This document shows positions 25,862 to 35,668 of a stretch of 64,000 bases of DNA, in pieces. The stretch's first letter is position 1. Every line of letters begins with the position of its first letter. Below the pieces are notes generated by a model, which saw only the letters and a list, made by a program, of their open reading frames with translations, searched no databases and had not been told where the DNA came from. The DNA lies in contig NZ_CP124591.1 of NCBI RefSeq assembly GCF_038095555.1, forward strand, positions 558,001 through 622,000. The letters run 5' to 3'. Made by a program: the position numbers and the translations under genes. This DNA is from Macrococcoides psychrotolerans. Lineage in GTDB: Bacteria > Bacillota > Bacilli > Staphylococcales > Staphylococcaceae.

Positions 25862-27260
25862 TTGGCTAAAAAAGCACCTGAAGTTGGAGATTACAAATAT
25901 GGTTTCCACGATAAAGACGTATCGATTTTCCGTTCAGAAAGAGGATTAACAGAGGATATTGTACGTGAAATTTCAAAGATGAAAGAAGAACCACAGTGGA
26001 TGCTAGACTTCCGCTTAAAATCATTAAAGCAGTTCTATAAGATGCCGATGCCTACATGGGGTGGAGATCTATCAGAACTTAACTTCGATGAAATTACGTA
26101 TTACGTAAAACCATCTGAACATACAGAGCGTTCATGGGATGAAGTACCTGAAGAAATTAAACAGACATTTGATAAATTAGGTATTCCAGAAGCTGAACAG
26201 AAGTATCTTGCAGGGGTATCAGCACAATATGAATCAGAAGTTGTATATCACAATATGCAAGAAGACCTTGAAGACCAAGGGATTATCTTTAAAGATACAG
26301 ATTCAGCATTACGTGAAAACGAAGATATCTTTAAAGAACACTTTGCGTCAGTAATTCCACCTGCAGATAATAAGTTCTCTGCATTAAACTCAGCAGTATG
26401 GTCTGGTGGATCGTTTATCTATGTACCTAAAAACGTTAAACTTGAAACGCCGCTACAAGCTTACTTCCGTATTAACTCTGAAAATATGGGACAATTTGAA
26501 CGTACATTAATCATCGTTGATGAAGGGGCAAGCGTGCATTACGTTGAAGGTTGTACAGCACCCGTTTATACGACGAATTCATTGCACTCAGCAGTCGTTG
26601 AAATTATCGTTAAAAAAGATGCTTACTGCCGTTATACAACAATTCAAAACTGGGCGAACAACGTATTCAACTTAGTTACGAAACGTACTTTCGTCTATGA
26701 GAATGGAACGATGGAATGGATTGATGGGAACATCGGTTCTAAACTTACGATGAAATATCCAGCATGTTACCTTCTAGGTGAAGGTGCACGTGGTATGACA
26801 TTATCTATTGCCTTAGCAGGTAAAGGACAAGTTCAGGATCTTTGGAGCGAAGATGATGCATATGGCACCGAATACTTCTTCTACAATTGTTTCGAAATCA
26901 ATTTCAAAACAAGGTGGTAAAGTAGTATACCGTGGTATCGTTCACTTCGGACGTAAAGCGACGGGTGCACGTTCAAACATCGAATGTGATACATTAATTA
27001 TGGATAACGAGTCAACATCAGATACAATTCCATATAACGAAATGTTAAACGATAACATTTCATTAGAGCATGAAGCGAAAGTTTCAAAAGTATCTGAAGA
27101 ACAACTATTCTATTTAATGAGCCGTGGTATCTCTGAAGAAGAAGCGACTGAGATGATCGTAATGGGCTTCATTGAGCCATTCACGAAAGAATTACCGATG
27201 GAATATGCGGTTGAGATGAACCGTTTAATTAAATTCGAAATGGAAGGCTCGATTGGATAA
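25862..27260 (+). pseudogene. sufB: SufB, split by a +1 frameshift near codon 327
   Basis: Two reading frames together spell a complete SufB of about 465 residues. Frame one runs from TTG 25862 (MAKKAPEVGDY) to a stop at 26920. Frame two resumes the family sequence at GGA 26844 (G-A-K-M-M-H) and runs to 27260. Where the family has a Gln-Asp-Ala-Gly-Ala-Lys segment, the DNA reads GAT CTTT GGA GCG, four bases in place of three. Both halves are otherwise well conserved with no other stop, so decay, if real, is very recent. The conserved NIECDTL cysteine and the SufC-binding end are downstream. It may be a sequencing error, a true break, or recoding at CUU-U (see findings). Confidence 0.85.
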
Positions 27261-27271
27261 TCTTCACATAT

Positions 27272-27302
27272 AAAAAGATTGGGGTAACCCAATCTTTTTT
27301 AT
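27272..27302 (+). terminator. Terminator of the suf operon
   Basis: AAAAAGATTGGG and CCCAATCTTTTT arms around GTAA, then T-rich sequence. Confidence 0.9.
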
Positions 27303-27376
27303 TTTTTCTAATTATCTATAGATTTTAAATGGAAGTTATTATAAGATTTTAATGTTGATATCACGGAGGTGGGCAA

Positions 27377-28303
27377 ATGATTACTACATATATTAATTCA
27401 GAAGAAGGCACAATTATTAAAACAGAGAAGTATCAGACGAATAACTGGGTTAACCTTGTCATGCCTTCCCGTGAAGAAATGGAAGAAGTTGCAGAAGCAT
27501 TTGAAGTTCCTATAGAGTTTCTCGAGGATCCACTTGATCCAGAGGAAGGGGCACGTATTGAATATGATGAAGATTCTAACAGTACATTAGTGATAACGGA
27601 TTTTCCGGTACTGGATAAGAATATAAGGCAGACAGAATCGTATATTACAGTGCCTATCGGTATCATATTAAGCAAAGGTTATATTATAACGATTTGTTCA
27701 AGAGAAAACGATCTATTCAATAAGATTGTAAATCTGACCTTTGATCTTCGGATGAAATCTCGATTCTTGCTGGAAGTGATGCTTACAGTTGCAACGAAAT
27801 ATAATAACACATTGAAGAAAATAAATCGTGAGCGTATTAAGATTGAAGCAAACTTAAGACACTCCTTAACGAATAAGCAGCTGTATGAATTAATGGAGAT
27901 TGAGAAGAGTTTAGTCTATTTCTTGACGTCACTTACTGCAAATGGAGATACGATAAAAAAAATATTCAGATCACGTTCACTTAAACTTTACGAAGAAGAT
28001 AAAGAATTGCTAGAAGATTTAATGATTGAGAATACACAGGCCTTAAATACGACAGAGCTTTATACACGCATATTAGAAAGTATTACAGGATCTTATTCAT
28101 CATTAATTGCGAATGAAATGAATAATATTATGCGGATATTAACACTGTTTACAGTATTTTTGACGCTTCCGACACTTGTGTTCAGCTTCTTCGGAATGAA
28201 TGTAGATTTACCGAAACTAACGTGGTATGGAACAATTGCTGCGGCATTAACGTTAATGCTTGTAACGTTTATCACACTCTATAAAAGTAAAATGTTTAAA
28301 TAA
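27377..28303 (+). CDS. corA: CorA-type magnesium/divalent cation transporter
   Basis: A 308-residue member of the 2-TM-GxN family. A long cytoplasmic N-terminal domain is followed by two C-terminal helices, with the signature GMN in FFGMNVDLP at the end of the first helix. The family moves Mg2+, Co2+ or Zn2+ as a pentamer. CGGAGG precedes the ATG. It is convergent with the fetAB pair. Confidence 0.92.
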   Translation: MITTYINSEEGTIIKTEKYQTNNWVNLVMPSREEMEEVAEAFEVPIEFLEDPLDPEEGARIEYDEDSNSTLVITDFPVLDKNIRQTESYITVPIGIILSKGYIITICSRENDLFNKIVNLTFDLRMKSRFLLEVMLTVATKYNNTLKKINRERIKIEANLRHSLTNKQLYELMEIEKSLVYFLTSLTANGDTIKKIFRSRSLKLYEEDKELLEDLMIENTQALNTTELYTRILESITGSYSSLIANEMNNIMRILTLFTVFLTLPTLVFSFFGMNVDLPKLTWYGTIAAALTLMLVTFITLYKSKMFK

Positions 28304-28332
28304 AAGGTCGAGACTCTATGTCTCGACCTTTT
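28302..28332. terminator. Bidirectional terminator between corA and fetB
   Basis: Perfect 12-base arms AAAAGGTCGAGA and TCTCGACCTTTT with a 7-base loop, between convergent genes. Confidence 0.9.
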
Positions 28333-28357
28333 ATAAATTCTGCATAGGCAATATAGA

Positions 28358-29119
28358 TTACGATTTTGAATATTTACCTATGTATTGCTCACGTTCATTA
28401 AATAAGGTTGGATAGCTTAAGAATCCGACAAGGACACTTGATAACGTTGCTGCAGTCATTAACAGGAAGATTATTATAAGCTGTAGCTGTGCCGCAACTA
28501 GAGGATCAGCTCCCCCGATAATCTGACCACTCATCATACCAGGAAGCTGAACGAGCCCCATCGTCTTTGTGCTTTCGATTGTTGGTATCATCGAATTTTT
28601 AATGCTTGTCATCAATACTCTGTGAATTGCTTGTTTTGGAGTACCCCCAAGTGACAGGATTAATTCAATCTGTTCGTCATTCTGGTCCAATTCACTTAAG
28701 AAACGATTCAAGAATAAAAGTGAAAGTACCATCGCATTACCAATCATCATTCCACTGATCGGTATAACATATCTTGGTTCAAATGGAATAATACGAAATC
28801 CCGTCAGAATACCGATTGTCAATACTTCCACAACGATAAGCGTAAGGACGATTTTCCAGGTGATTCCTCTGATCCCTTGTCCTTTTTTGATGATGTTCTG
28901 AGTTGCTGCTACGATCATGAGTAAGATCATTAAAAACATATAGATAGGATGATTGCCATCAAAGACAAAGGTCAATATATATCCTACAATCATCAGCTGG
29001 ATTGTACTTCGTACTGCAGCGATGATAACATCTTTCTCAAGACCTAGCTTGAGCACAGCGCTCATCACTAACGGTATAATTACAAATATAAATGCGAGTG
29101 AAATTTGAAAAAGTGTCAT
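28358..29119 (-). CDS. fetB: FetB/YbbM-family ABC permease (UPF0014)
   Basis: A 253-residue membrane protein with about seven helices. The conserved middle RSTIQLMIVGY and the MVQLPGMMSGQIIGG-like segment (GLVQLPGMMSGQ) are typical of UPF0014. In E. coli the FetAB pair exports iron and protects against peroxide. Start ATG overlaps the fetA stop by 4 bases. The substrate here is inferred from the family only. Confidence 0.88.
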   Translation of the reverse strand: MTLFQISLAFIFVIIPLVMSAVLKLGLEKDVIIAAVRSTIQLMIVGYILTFVFDGNHPIYMFLMILLMIVAATQNIIKKGQGIRGITWKIVLTLIVVEVLTIGILTGFRIIPFEPRYVIPISGMMIGNAMVLSLLFLNRFLSELDQNDEQIELILSLGGTPKQAIHRVLMTSIKNSMIPTIESTKTMGLVQLPGMMSGQIIGGADPLVAAQLQLIIIFLLMTAATLSSVLVGFLSYPTLFNEREQYIGKYSKS

Positions 29120-29832
29120 TCGATCTCTCCTTTCAAGAATGCTTTTAATACAGGATGTTCTGTCGTTTCTAGTTCTGAAGAATGGCCTGATATGATAAAT
29201 TGTCCATCCTTTAACATACAGTAATCATCTGTGATGCGTTTTGCCTGTTCTACATCATGCGTAATCCAGATAATGGTCACACCGAACTGATCACAGATTT
29301 TGCGTATGAGGGCTTCTACTTCCTTGACGCTTCTTGGATCCAGACTAGACGTAATCTCATCCAGTAATAATACTTCCGGTTGATTAACAAGCGTTCTGGC
29401 AATCGATAGACGTTGCCTTTGTCCGCCAGATAATGATTTAACATCAGTCGTTAGCTCCGTTGTCTCCAGATTTACCTGATCTAGCAGTTCCATTGCTTTA
29501 TGACTATCAAGCGTGTCCCCGAAAATCGAGCGCGGTAGATTAAGGTTGTCATATACTGTCCCTTGAATCATCGGTGCGCTTTGAAGTGCCATTCCAATCT
29601 GCTGCTTCAGCTTGATAAGGTCGAATGATTGAATCTCTTTTTCACCGATATAGATATTACCGGAATCCGGACTCCTCAGACCATTGATCAGTTTCAGCAA
29701 TGTCGTTTTGCCCGCTCCAGAGGGACCGATAAGTGCTGTAATCTTACCTGAATGAAAGGTTGTCGTAATGTCTTTTAAGATTTGTTTATTATCAACAGAA
29801 AAGTTGATATGTTCTAATTTGATATCAGTCAT
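29116..29832 (-). CDS. fetA: FetA/YbbL-family ABC ATPase
   Basis: A 238-residue ATPase with Walker A GPSGAGKTT, signature LSGGQRQR, Walker B VLLLDEITSSLDP and H-loop THDVEQ. It is coupled to the FetB permease downstream on the same strand. GGAG lies 6 bases before the ATG. The next gene is divergent, with a short shared promoter region of about 70 bases. Confidence 0.9.
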   Translation of the reverse strand: MTDIKLEHINFSVDNKQILKDITTTFHSGKITALIGPSGAGKTTLLKLINGLRSPDSGNIYIGEKEIQSFDLIKLKQQIGMALQSAPMIQGTVYDNLNLPRSIFGDTLDSHKAMELLDQVNLETTELTTDVKSLSGGQRQRLSIARTLVNQPEVLLLDEITSSLDPRSVKEVEALIRKICDQFGVTIIWITHDVEQAKRITDDYCMLKDGQFIISGHSSELETTEHPVLKAFLKGEIE

Positions 29833-29904
29833 AAGTGCTCCTTCTTAGTTCAGTTTTCTCATCGTTTTCCTTACTTTATGATAAGATTGTAAATGGGTGA
29901 TGAT

Positions 29905-30753
29905 ATGATATATATTGGATTAACAGGATGGGGCGACCACGATTTATTATATGAAGATTTAACGAATAAATCAGAGAAGCTTTTTAACTATGCTGCACAT
30001 TTTCCTATCGTTGAATTAGATGCGACGTACTATTCACTGCAGCCGGAACGTAATATTCGTAAGTGGATCAGTGAGACGCCGGACAACTTTAAGTTTATTG
30101 TGAAGATTCATCAGGCATTAACAGGACATAATGATATCAGCAAGTTTGCTGCCAATAAAGAAGAACTGATCCGCCAGTACAAACAGATGATTCAGCCACT
30201 CTTTGCAGCGGGAAAGCTCGGTTGTATATTAATTCAGTTTCCACCTTGGTATGAATGTTCTACTATTAATATTAACTATATCATCTATTTAAAACAACAC
30301 CTTAAACCATTTCCACTCTGTATAGAGTTTAGAAATGATAGCTGGTTTACAGATGATATGAAAGCGCATACGTTACAGTTTCTTTATGAACATGAACTGA
30401 TTCATTCTGTGTGTGATGAACCCCAGGCAGGGCATGGTTCTATCCCTTTCGTCAATAGAGTTACTTCAAATACAGCGTTGATGCGACTTCACGGAAGAAA
30501 TATTGCTGGATGGACAAAGAAAGACTTAACAGATGATGAATGGCGAGATGTCAGATATTTATACGATTATAATGAGACGGAACTCAAGCACATTGCACAA
30601 TCGCTAAAGATACTAGATCATAAAGCAAAAGACGTCTATTGTCTATTCAACAATAATTCCGGGGGTCATGCAGCTAAAAATGCTAAACAGACATGTGAGT
30701 TATTAGGTATTGAATATACAGGGCTGAATCATAAACAGCTGAAATTATTTTAG
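29905..30753 (+). CDS. DUF72 family protein
   Basis: A 282-residue TIM-barrel protein of DUF72 (YecE/YunF type). It opens with IYIGLTGWGDHD and contains FKIKIHQ-like and LIQFPPW segments of the family and the C-terminal CLFNNNSGGHAAKNA. The ATG at 29905 follows GGGTGAT and gives the family N-terminus. No biochemical function is established. Confidence 0.88.
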   Translation: MIYIGLTGWGDHDLLYEDLTNKSEKLFNYAAHFPIVELDATYYSLQPERNIRKWISETPDNFKFIVKIHQALTGHNDISKFAANKEELIRQYKQMIQPLFAAGKLGCILIQFPPWYECSTININYIIYLKQHLKPFPLCIEFRNDSWFTDDMKAHTLQFLYEHELIHSVCDEPQAGHGSIPFVNRVTSNTALMRLHGRNIAGWTKKDLTDDEWRDVRYLYDYNETELKHIAQSLKILDHKAKDVYCLFNNNSGGHAAKNAKQTCELLGIEYTGLNHKQLKLF

Positions 30754-30761
30754 GAAGTGAC

Positions 30762-31598
30762 ATGATGACAATTCAAGCAATTATTATATTAATTATTCTC
30801 GGTTTATTCTCAAGTATTATCGGCGCTATCGTTGGAATTGGTGGCGGTATAATCATTGTTCCTGCACTCATATATCTTGGGATGGATGCTGGGATTATTG
30901 ATGGTATTACACCACAAAAAGCAATCGGGACTTCTACAGTGATTTTAATCTCTACTGGACTGACCGCTGCAATTGGATATATGAAGAATAAACAGGCAGA
31001 TCTGAAGAATGCAGTCATCTTTATGATTGGTATCATTCCTGGTGCATTAATTGGTGCACATTTAAGTAAGTATTTAACATTACATAGCTTCAATCTATAC
31101 TTTGGAATATTTCTCATTATCATGAGTATTGTTCTTTTGGTGAGAGATAAGATAAAACCGATAAAACTTTTTCAGAATAAAGCACATGAGAAGACATTTA
31201 CGGACAAGGAAGGTGTGACATATCATTATAGCATTGCACCTGTTCCGGCTGTAATTGCGACTTTCTTCGTAGGTTGTCTGACAGGGTTATTCGGCATTGG
31301 TGGTGGTGCCCTGATGACCCCTTTGATGATCATTATCTTTAGATTTCCACCTCATATTGCAGTAGGTACAAGTATGATTATGATTTTTGTGTCTAGTGTG
31401 ACAGGAGCAGTGAGTCATATCGCTCAAGGTAATATTATATGGCCCTATGCACTCATCTTGATTGCTGCCAGCTATGTTGGTGCACGTATCGGTGTACGTA
31501 TCAATAAATCAATGAAATCCTCAACGGTCGTTATGATGCTCAGAGTAATCTTGATGCTGTTAGGAATATATTTAATAATTAAGAGTACGATAAGCTAA
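30762..31598 (+). CDS. TSUP-family (TauE/SafE-type) anion exporter
   Basis: A 278-residue membrane protein with two repeated halves. Each has a glycine-rich signature, GAIVGIGGGIIIVP (about 22-35) and GLFGIGGGALMTP (about 173-185), typical of TSUP. Members move sulfite, thiosulfate or sulfonates. GAAGTGA lies before the ATG. The substrate here cannot be told. It sits in a plus-strand run of DUF72, TSUP and metallophosphoesterase genes. Confidence 0.9.
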   Translation: MMTIQAIIILIILGLFSSIIGAIVGIGGGIIIVPALIYLGMDAGIIDGITPQKAIGTSTVILISTGLTAAIGYMKNKQADLKNAVIFMIGIIPGALIGAHLSKYLTLHSFNLYFGIFLIIMSIVLLVRDKIKPIKLFQNKAHEKTFTDKEGVTYHYSIAPVPAVIATFFVGCLTGLFGIGGGALMTPLMIIIFRFPPHIAVGTSMIMIFVSSVTGAVSHIAQGNIIWPYALILIAASYVGARIGVRINKSMKSSTVVMMLRVILMLLGIYLIIKSTIS

Positions 31599-31613
31599 GA
31601 GAGGTGAAGCGAC

Positions 31614-32930
31614 ATGGAAGTGAAATTATTTCATACGAACGATATACATAGCTATTTATCCAACTATCATAAAATTAGTCGTTATCTCAATGATAGACGT
31701 GAAGAACACACAGATATGATTTATTTTGACCTGGGGGATCATGTGGACAGAAGTCATCCGCTGACTGAGGCAACATTAGGAAAGGCGAATATAGAATTAC
31801 TGAATGATGCACAAGTAGATGTAGTGACGATCGGAAATAATGAGGGAATCACGCTCGATCATGATGCGTTCAATCAACTTTATCAAGATGCACGGTTCGA
31901 AATTACATGCTGTAATCTATTTGATGAACAAGGCAATCTTCCAGAAAACATTCGCACATCCGTTATTATGGAAAGACAAGGAATCACTTATGGTATCATC
32001 GGTGCTACAGCTGAATTTACACCTTTTTATAAAGCGCTAGGCTGGGAGGTTACGGATCCGATGTCTGCCATTATTCGTGAAGTACATCGCATTCATGAAC
32101 ATGTAGATGTCGTGATTATTCTGAGCCATCTCGGAAAGTTCTTTGATCGACAGCTTGCTGAAGCTTGTCCGCAAATTGATATTATACTAGGTGCACATAC
32201 ACATCATTTCTTCCAGCAAGGAGAAGTTGTAAATGATGTACTTATCGGTGCTGCTGGTAGATATGGTGAGTACATCGGAGAGATGACTTTAATATTTGAA
32301 GGGCGAAAGCTTATCCGTAAAAGTGCAAGGTTGATTGATACGAACGACCTCAGACCAACAGGAGAAGACTTCTTTGAAGCAGGTGCAGCGCTGCTCAGCC
32401 AAAAAGTTTCAGACAAGCAGCTGGATTTGCCGAGACGCCTTTACAGTGCATCCTATACAACAGATCTGCTCTCACAAGCTTTGATGGATTTCACAGGTGG
32501 GGACTGTGCTCTGATTAATTCTGGTCTTATTGTAAAAGGATTTGAAGGTAGAGGTTTTTCATATTTCGATTTACATACGATGCTGCCACACCCGATTAAC
32601 CCAGTTAAGATTACGCTCTCAGGACGTGAACTAAAAGAAATTATCAATATGAGTATGCTGCATGATTACCGCGATGACATTGTCAAAGGTTTCGGATTCA
32701 GAGGGGATATCTTTGGAATGTATGTATGGAAGAATATTGGTTATATACAGTCACAGCAACGCTATTTCATTGGTACAGAGGAAATAGATAATCATAAGAA
32801 ATATTATTTAGCGACACTCGATATGTATACTTTCGGAAGATTCTTTCCCCAGTTTACGCAAAATGAAAAGCGCTATTATATGCCAGAATTTTTACGTGAT
32901 ATTATGGAAACAGCAGTGAAAAAAATATAA
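31614..32930 (+). CDS. YunD-like metallophosphoesterase / 5'-nucleotidase family protein
   Basis: A 438-residue protein with the calcineurin-like domain first: FHTNDIHS, YFDLGDHVD, TIGNNEG and LGAHTHHF supply metal ligands. A 5'-nucleotidase C-terminal domain follows (about 265-430). No signal peptide is seen, so it probably acts in the cytosol. The usual GNHE motif reads GNNE, as in YunD-type proteins as I recall. GAGAGGTG precedes the ATG. Confidence 0.85.
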   Translation: MEVKLFHTNDIHSYLSNYHKISRYLNDRREEHTDMIYFDLGDHVDRSHPLTEATLGKANIELLNDAQVDVVTIGNNEGITLDHDAFNQLYQDARFEITCCNLFDEQGNLPENIRTSVIMERQGITYGIIGATAEFTPFYKALGWEVTDPMSAIIREVHRIHEHVDVVIILSHLGKFFDRQLAEACPQIDIILGAHTHHFFQQGEVVNDVLIGAAGRYGEYIGEMTLIFEGRKLIRKSARLIDTNDLRPTGEDFFEAGAALLSQKVSDKQLDLPRRLYSASYTTDLLSQALMDFTGGDCALINSGLIVKGFEGRGFSYFDLHTMLPHPINPVKITLSGRELKEIINMSMLHDYRDDIVKGFGFRGDIFGMYVWKNIGYIQSQQRYFIGTEEIDNHKKYYLATLDMYTFGRFFPQFTQNEKRYYMPEFLRDIMETAVKKI

Positions 32931-33016
32931 TACACATGCTGAGTTTATAAATTTGACAATAATGGCATCTTACATATATGTTATAATGAAATCATCAGAA
33001 TTTTGGAGGGATTAGT

Positions 33017-33931
33017 TTGGCTACAAAAAATGAAGAAATACTAAGAAAACCCGAATGGCTAAAGATAAAATTAAATACTAATAAAAGTTACACTGGTCTA
33101 AAAAAAATGATGCGCGAGCACAATTTAAATACAGTATGTGAAGAAGCAAAATGTCCGAATATCCATGAATGCTGGGGTGAAAGAAAGACTGCGACAATCA
33201 TGATATTAGGTGCAATCTGTACACGTGCATGTCGTTTCTGTGCAGTTAAGACAGGATTGCCGAATGAACTTGACTTAAACGAACCAGAACGTGTTGCAGA
33301 ATCTGTTCGTCTAATGAATCTAAAGCACGTCGTTATCACAGCAGTTGCTCGTGATGACCTAAAAGACGGTGGTGCACATGTTTATGCGGAAACAATTCGT
33401 CAAGTACGTGAAGTCAATCCATATACAACAATTGAAGTATTACCATCTGATATGGGTGGCAGCATTGAGAACTGGGAAACGTTGATGGCAGCAAAACCAG
33501 ATATCTTAAACCATAATATTGAAACGGTAAGACGCCTTACGCCAAGAGTTCGTGCGCGTGCAACGTATGACCGTTCTCTTGAAGTATTACGACGTTCTAA
33601 AGAACTATATCCAGATATCCCGACAAAATCGAGTTTAATGGTTGGACTTGGAGAAACAACAGAAGAAATCTACGAAGTGATGGATGATTTGCGTGCAAAT
33701 GACGTAGATATTATGACAATCGGTCAGTACCTTCAGCCAAGCCGTAAACACCTTAAGGTCCAAAAATATTATACACCGCTTGAATTCGGTAAGTTACGTA
33801 AAGTAGCGATGGAAAAAGGATTCAAACATTGCCAGGCAGGACCAATGGTGAGAAGTTCATATCATGCAGATGAACAAGTAAATGAAGCTGCGAAAGAAAA
33901 ACATCGTTTAGGTGAGCTTTCTAGTAAGTAG
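33017..33931 (+). CDS. lipA: Lipoyl synthase LipA
   Basis: A 304-residue radical SAM enzyme. The auxiliary cluster motif is CEEAKCPNIHEC and the SAM cluster motif CTRACRFC; the C-terminal RSSYHA is conserved. It inserts two sulfurs into octanoyl-GcvH, consuming an iron-sulfur cluster, and so depends on the SUF/Nfu genes in this window. The start is TTG at 33017, after TTGGAGGG. Confidence 0.97.
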   Translation: MATKNEEILRKPEWLKIKLNTNKSYTGLKKMMREHNLNTVCEEAKCPNIHECWGERKTATIMILGAICTRACRFCAVKTGLPNELDLNEPERVAESVRLMNLKHVVITAVARDDLKDGGAHVYAETIRQVREVNPYTTIEVLPSDMGGSIENWETLMAAKPDILNHNIETVRRLTPRVRARATYDRSLEVLRRSKELYPDIPTKSSLMVGLGETTEEIYEVMDDLRANDVDIMTIGQYLQPSRKHLKVQKYYTPLEFGKLRKVAMEKGFKHCQAGPMVRSSYHADEQVNEAAKEKHRLGELSSK

Positions 33932-33938
33932 GTGCGCT

Positions 33939-34409
33939 ATGATCATACAGACTGGACAACATTATTTTGAAGTCATTGAGAATTATCGAGAAGCATTCAA
34001 TCAGGAAATGTTTGACCATCGATATTCAGAAATATTAGATCGCTATCCTTATATTGTTGGCGATATAGGATTCGAACAGCTCAGGCTACGTGGTTTCTTC
34101 GAAGATAATAAAAAGGGCTCGGAAGTAAATAAAAGGTTCTCTACAATCCAGGATTATTTACTTGAGTACTGCAACTTTGGATGTGCATATTTTGTTCTGA
34201 GAAGACTGAATGAACAAGAAGTTGTAAAGCATTTCGGTGCTGAGGTTGTGATTGCAGCGAATACATCACAACAAGATGACACAAAGCGTGCTGAGTCAGA
34301 GGTACCTGTTCAACTAGAGAAACAGACACAAGTTGAAAAACAACAGCAGAATGAGCAAGAAGAGCCAACTGAGCATAAAGATAAGACCTTCAAATATTTT
34401 CAGAAATAA
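33939..34409 (+). CDS. YutD family protein (DUF1027)
   Basis: A 156-residue protein. The first 100 residues match the YutD type (EVIENYREAFNQEMFDHRYSEILDRYPYIVGD region). The last 60 are a low-complexity Gln/Glu/Lys tail, likely disordered. ATG 33939 follows AAGTAGGTG. It follows lipA by seven bases, as in bacilli (yutB-yutD neighbourhood). Function unknown. Confidence 0.85.
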   Translation: MIIQTGQHYFEVIENYREAFNQEMFDHRYSEILDRYPYIVGDIGFEQLRLRGFFEDNKKGSEVNKRFSTIQDYLLEYCNFGCAYFVLRRLNEQEVVKHFGAEVVIAANTSQQDDTKRAESEVPVQLEKQTQVEKQQQNEQEEPTEHKDKTFKYFQK

Positions 34410-34428
34410 ATTGAATTTATTATACTAG

Positions 34429-34458
34429 ACCGAAAAGCATATGCTTTTCGGTTTTTTT
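34429..34458 (+). terminator. Terminator of lipA-yutD
   Basis: A perfect palindromic stem, ACCGAAAAGCAT and ATGCTTTTCGGT, followed by TTTTTTT. Confidence 0.9.
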
Positions 34459-34469
34459 AGGAGAGCGTA

Positions 34470-35432
34470 ATGAAAATAGCCTTTGAATTTTTATTTAATC
34501 GTAACCGTAATATATCTTACACTGCAATAGATAAATATTTACATGGTCTAAACTTTAATGGACAAATTCGAATAAGTCATGAAGGGCAGGGTATCTTACA
34601 TCAAAGCTATGGATATAAAAACTTAAACCAGGATCCGATAACATACGATACACAATTTTTAACAGCATCTATACAAAAATTTATTACGGGTATTATCATT
34701 GAACAACTGATAGATGAAGGTAAAATCCGTAGAATGGATAAGATTGTTAAATATATTAACGGTTTACCTGATTTTATTACGATTGAAGACTTATTACTTC
34801 ATATTAGTGGACTTAGTCCGTATAAGGTACATCACAATTTTTATGGACTTGATCAATCCGTAAATATGATTCGAGCATCGGGTGCTAAACTACCATTTCA
34901 TAAATTTGATTATAACGATGCAAACTATATATTACTCGCAAAACTAATCGAAATTGTCGAAAATCAGACGTATAGAACGGTAGTTTATGACAGAATTATC
35001 GACAAATATCAGCTTGCGCATAGTTGCTTTTATGATGAAGTTACCGATGCAACGACGGGCCTTCACCAATTTGGTAGTGTACTTATTGAAGATTGGCATA
35101 ATGATCTTGATAAGTACTATGGAGCAGGAAATATGTATATGTCACTGAAGGATATTGATATACTTAGTCATCTATTCGCTAACCATCTTATCTTCAATAA
35201 ACCAAAAACAGAGTTCATACTAGCACCTCATCGATATAAAAATCAAAAGTACAGAAGTGGGATTTCTTTAAGAGATAATTATTTAAGATTAAGAGGCTCT
35301 TTATATGCACATGATGTTGTTGTTTATTTTAATGAAAAATCGTTTATTTGTGTGGCATCCAATAGGGAAAGCAATGTATATCAAGCAGAAACAATACTAT
35401 TAAATATACTCAATTCAAATGAATGTTGCTAA
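34470..35432 (+). CDS. Serine hydrolase of the class C beta-lactamase / FmtA-like fold
   Basis: A 320-residue protein. The SxxK motif is S67-I-Q-K70 in TASIQKFITG, followed by the LLLHISGL segment of the family. The second motif reads Y148-N-D rather than Y-x-N, and no clear H-x-G third motif is seen. No signal peptide or anchor is evident (it opens MKIAFEFLFNRN). It may be an unusual cytosolic relative or have lost activity. TAGGAG lies 7 bases before the ATG, straight after a terminator. Close to, but not part of, the dlt operon. Confidence 0.72.
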   Translation: MKIAFEFLFNRNRNISYTAIDKYLHGLNFNGQIRISHEGQGILHQSYGYKNLNQDPITYDTQFLTASIQKFITGIIIEQLIDEGKIRRMDKIVKYINGLPDFITIEDLLLHISGLSPYKVHHNFYGLDQSVNMIRASGAKLPFHKFDYNDANYILLAKLIEIVENQTYRTVVYDRIIDKYQLAHSCFYDEVTDATTGLHQFGSVLIEDWHNDLDKYYGAGNMYMSLKDIDILSHLFANHLIFNKPKTEFILAPHRYKNQKYRSGISLRDNYLRLRGSLYAHDVVVYFNEKSFICVASNRESNVYQAETILLNILNSNECC

Positions 35433-35613
35433 TCATTGGATTATGGGCAGCATTAATTTATGAATTAACAGGAAAAAATAATGAAGGACATGAAGTAAGA
35501 GGTAAACAAAATACAGGTGTTCAAACAAACGCAGTCAAAATGATGTATTAAAGATACAAGTAGATCAGTCTTATGGATTTAAAGATGCTGATGAGACTAA
35601 AAAATTTGATTAG
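35423..35613 (+). pseudogene. Frameshifted remnant of a small membrane-anchored or lipoprotein gene
   Basis: From ATG 35423 (overlapping the hydrolase end) a frame gives a hydrophobic stretch LLIIGLWAALIYEL, then ...GHEVRGKQNTGVQTNA, and stops at 35551. In another frame the sequence continues as QNDVLKIQVDQSYGFKDADE and stops at 35613. The two parts read as one small protein broken near 35535. No good ribosome site is present. I do not recognise the family with confidence. Confidence 0.45.
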
Positions 35614-35668
35614 AAGAGTAAGTATTTAAATGAAAAATTGGCACAACAGATTTATAGTCTGCTAAAAT

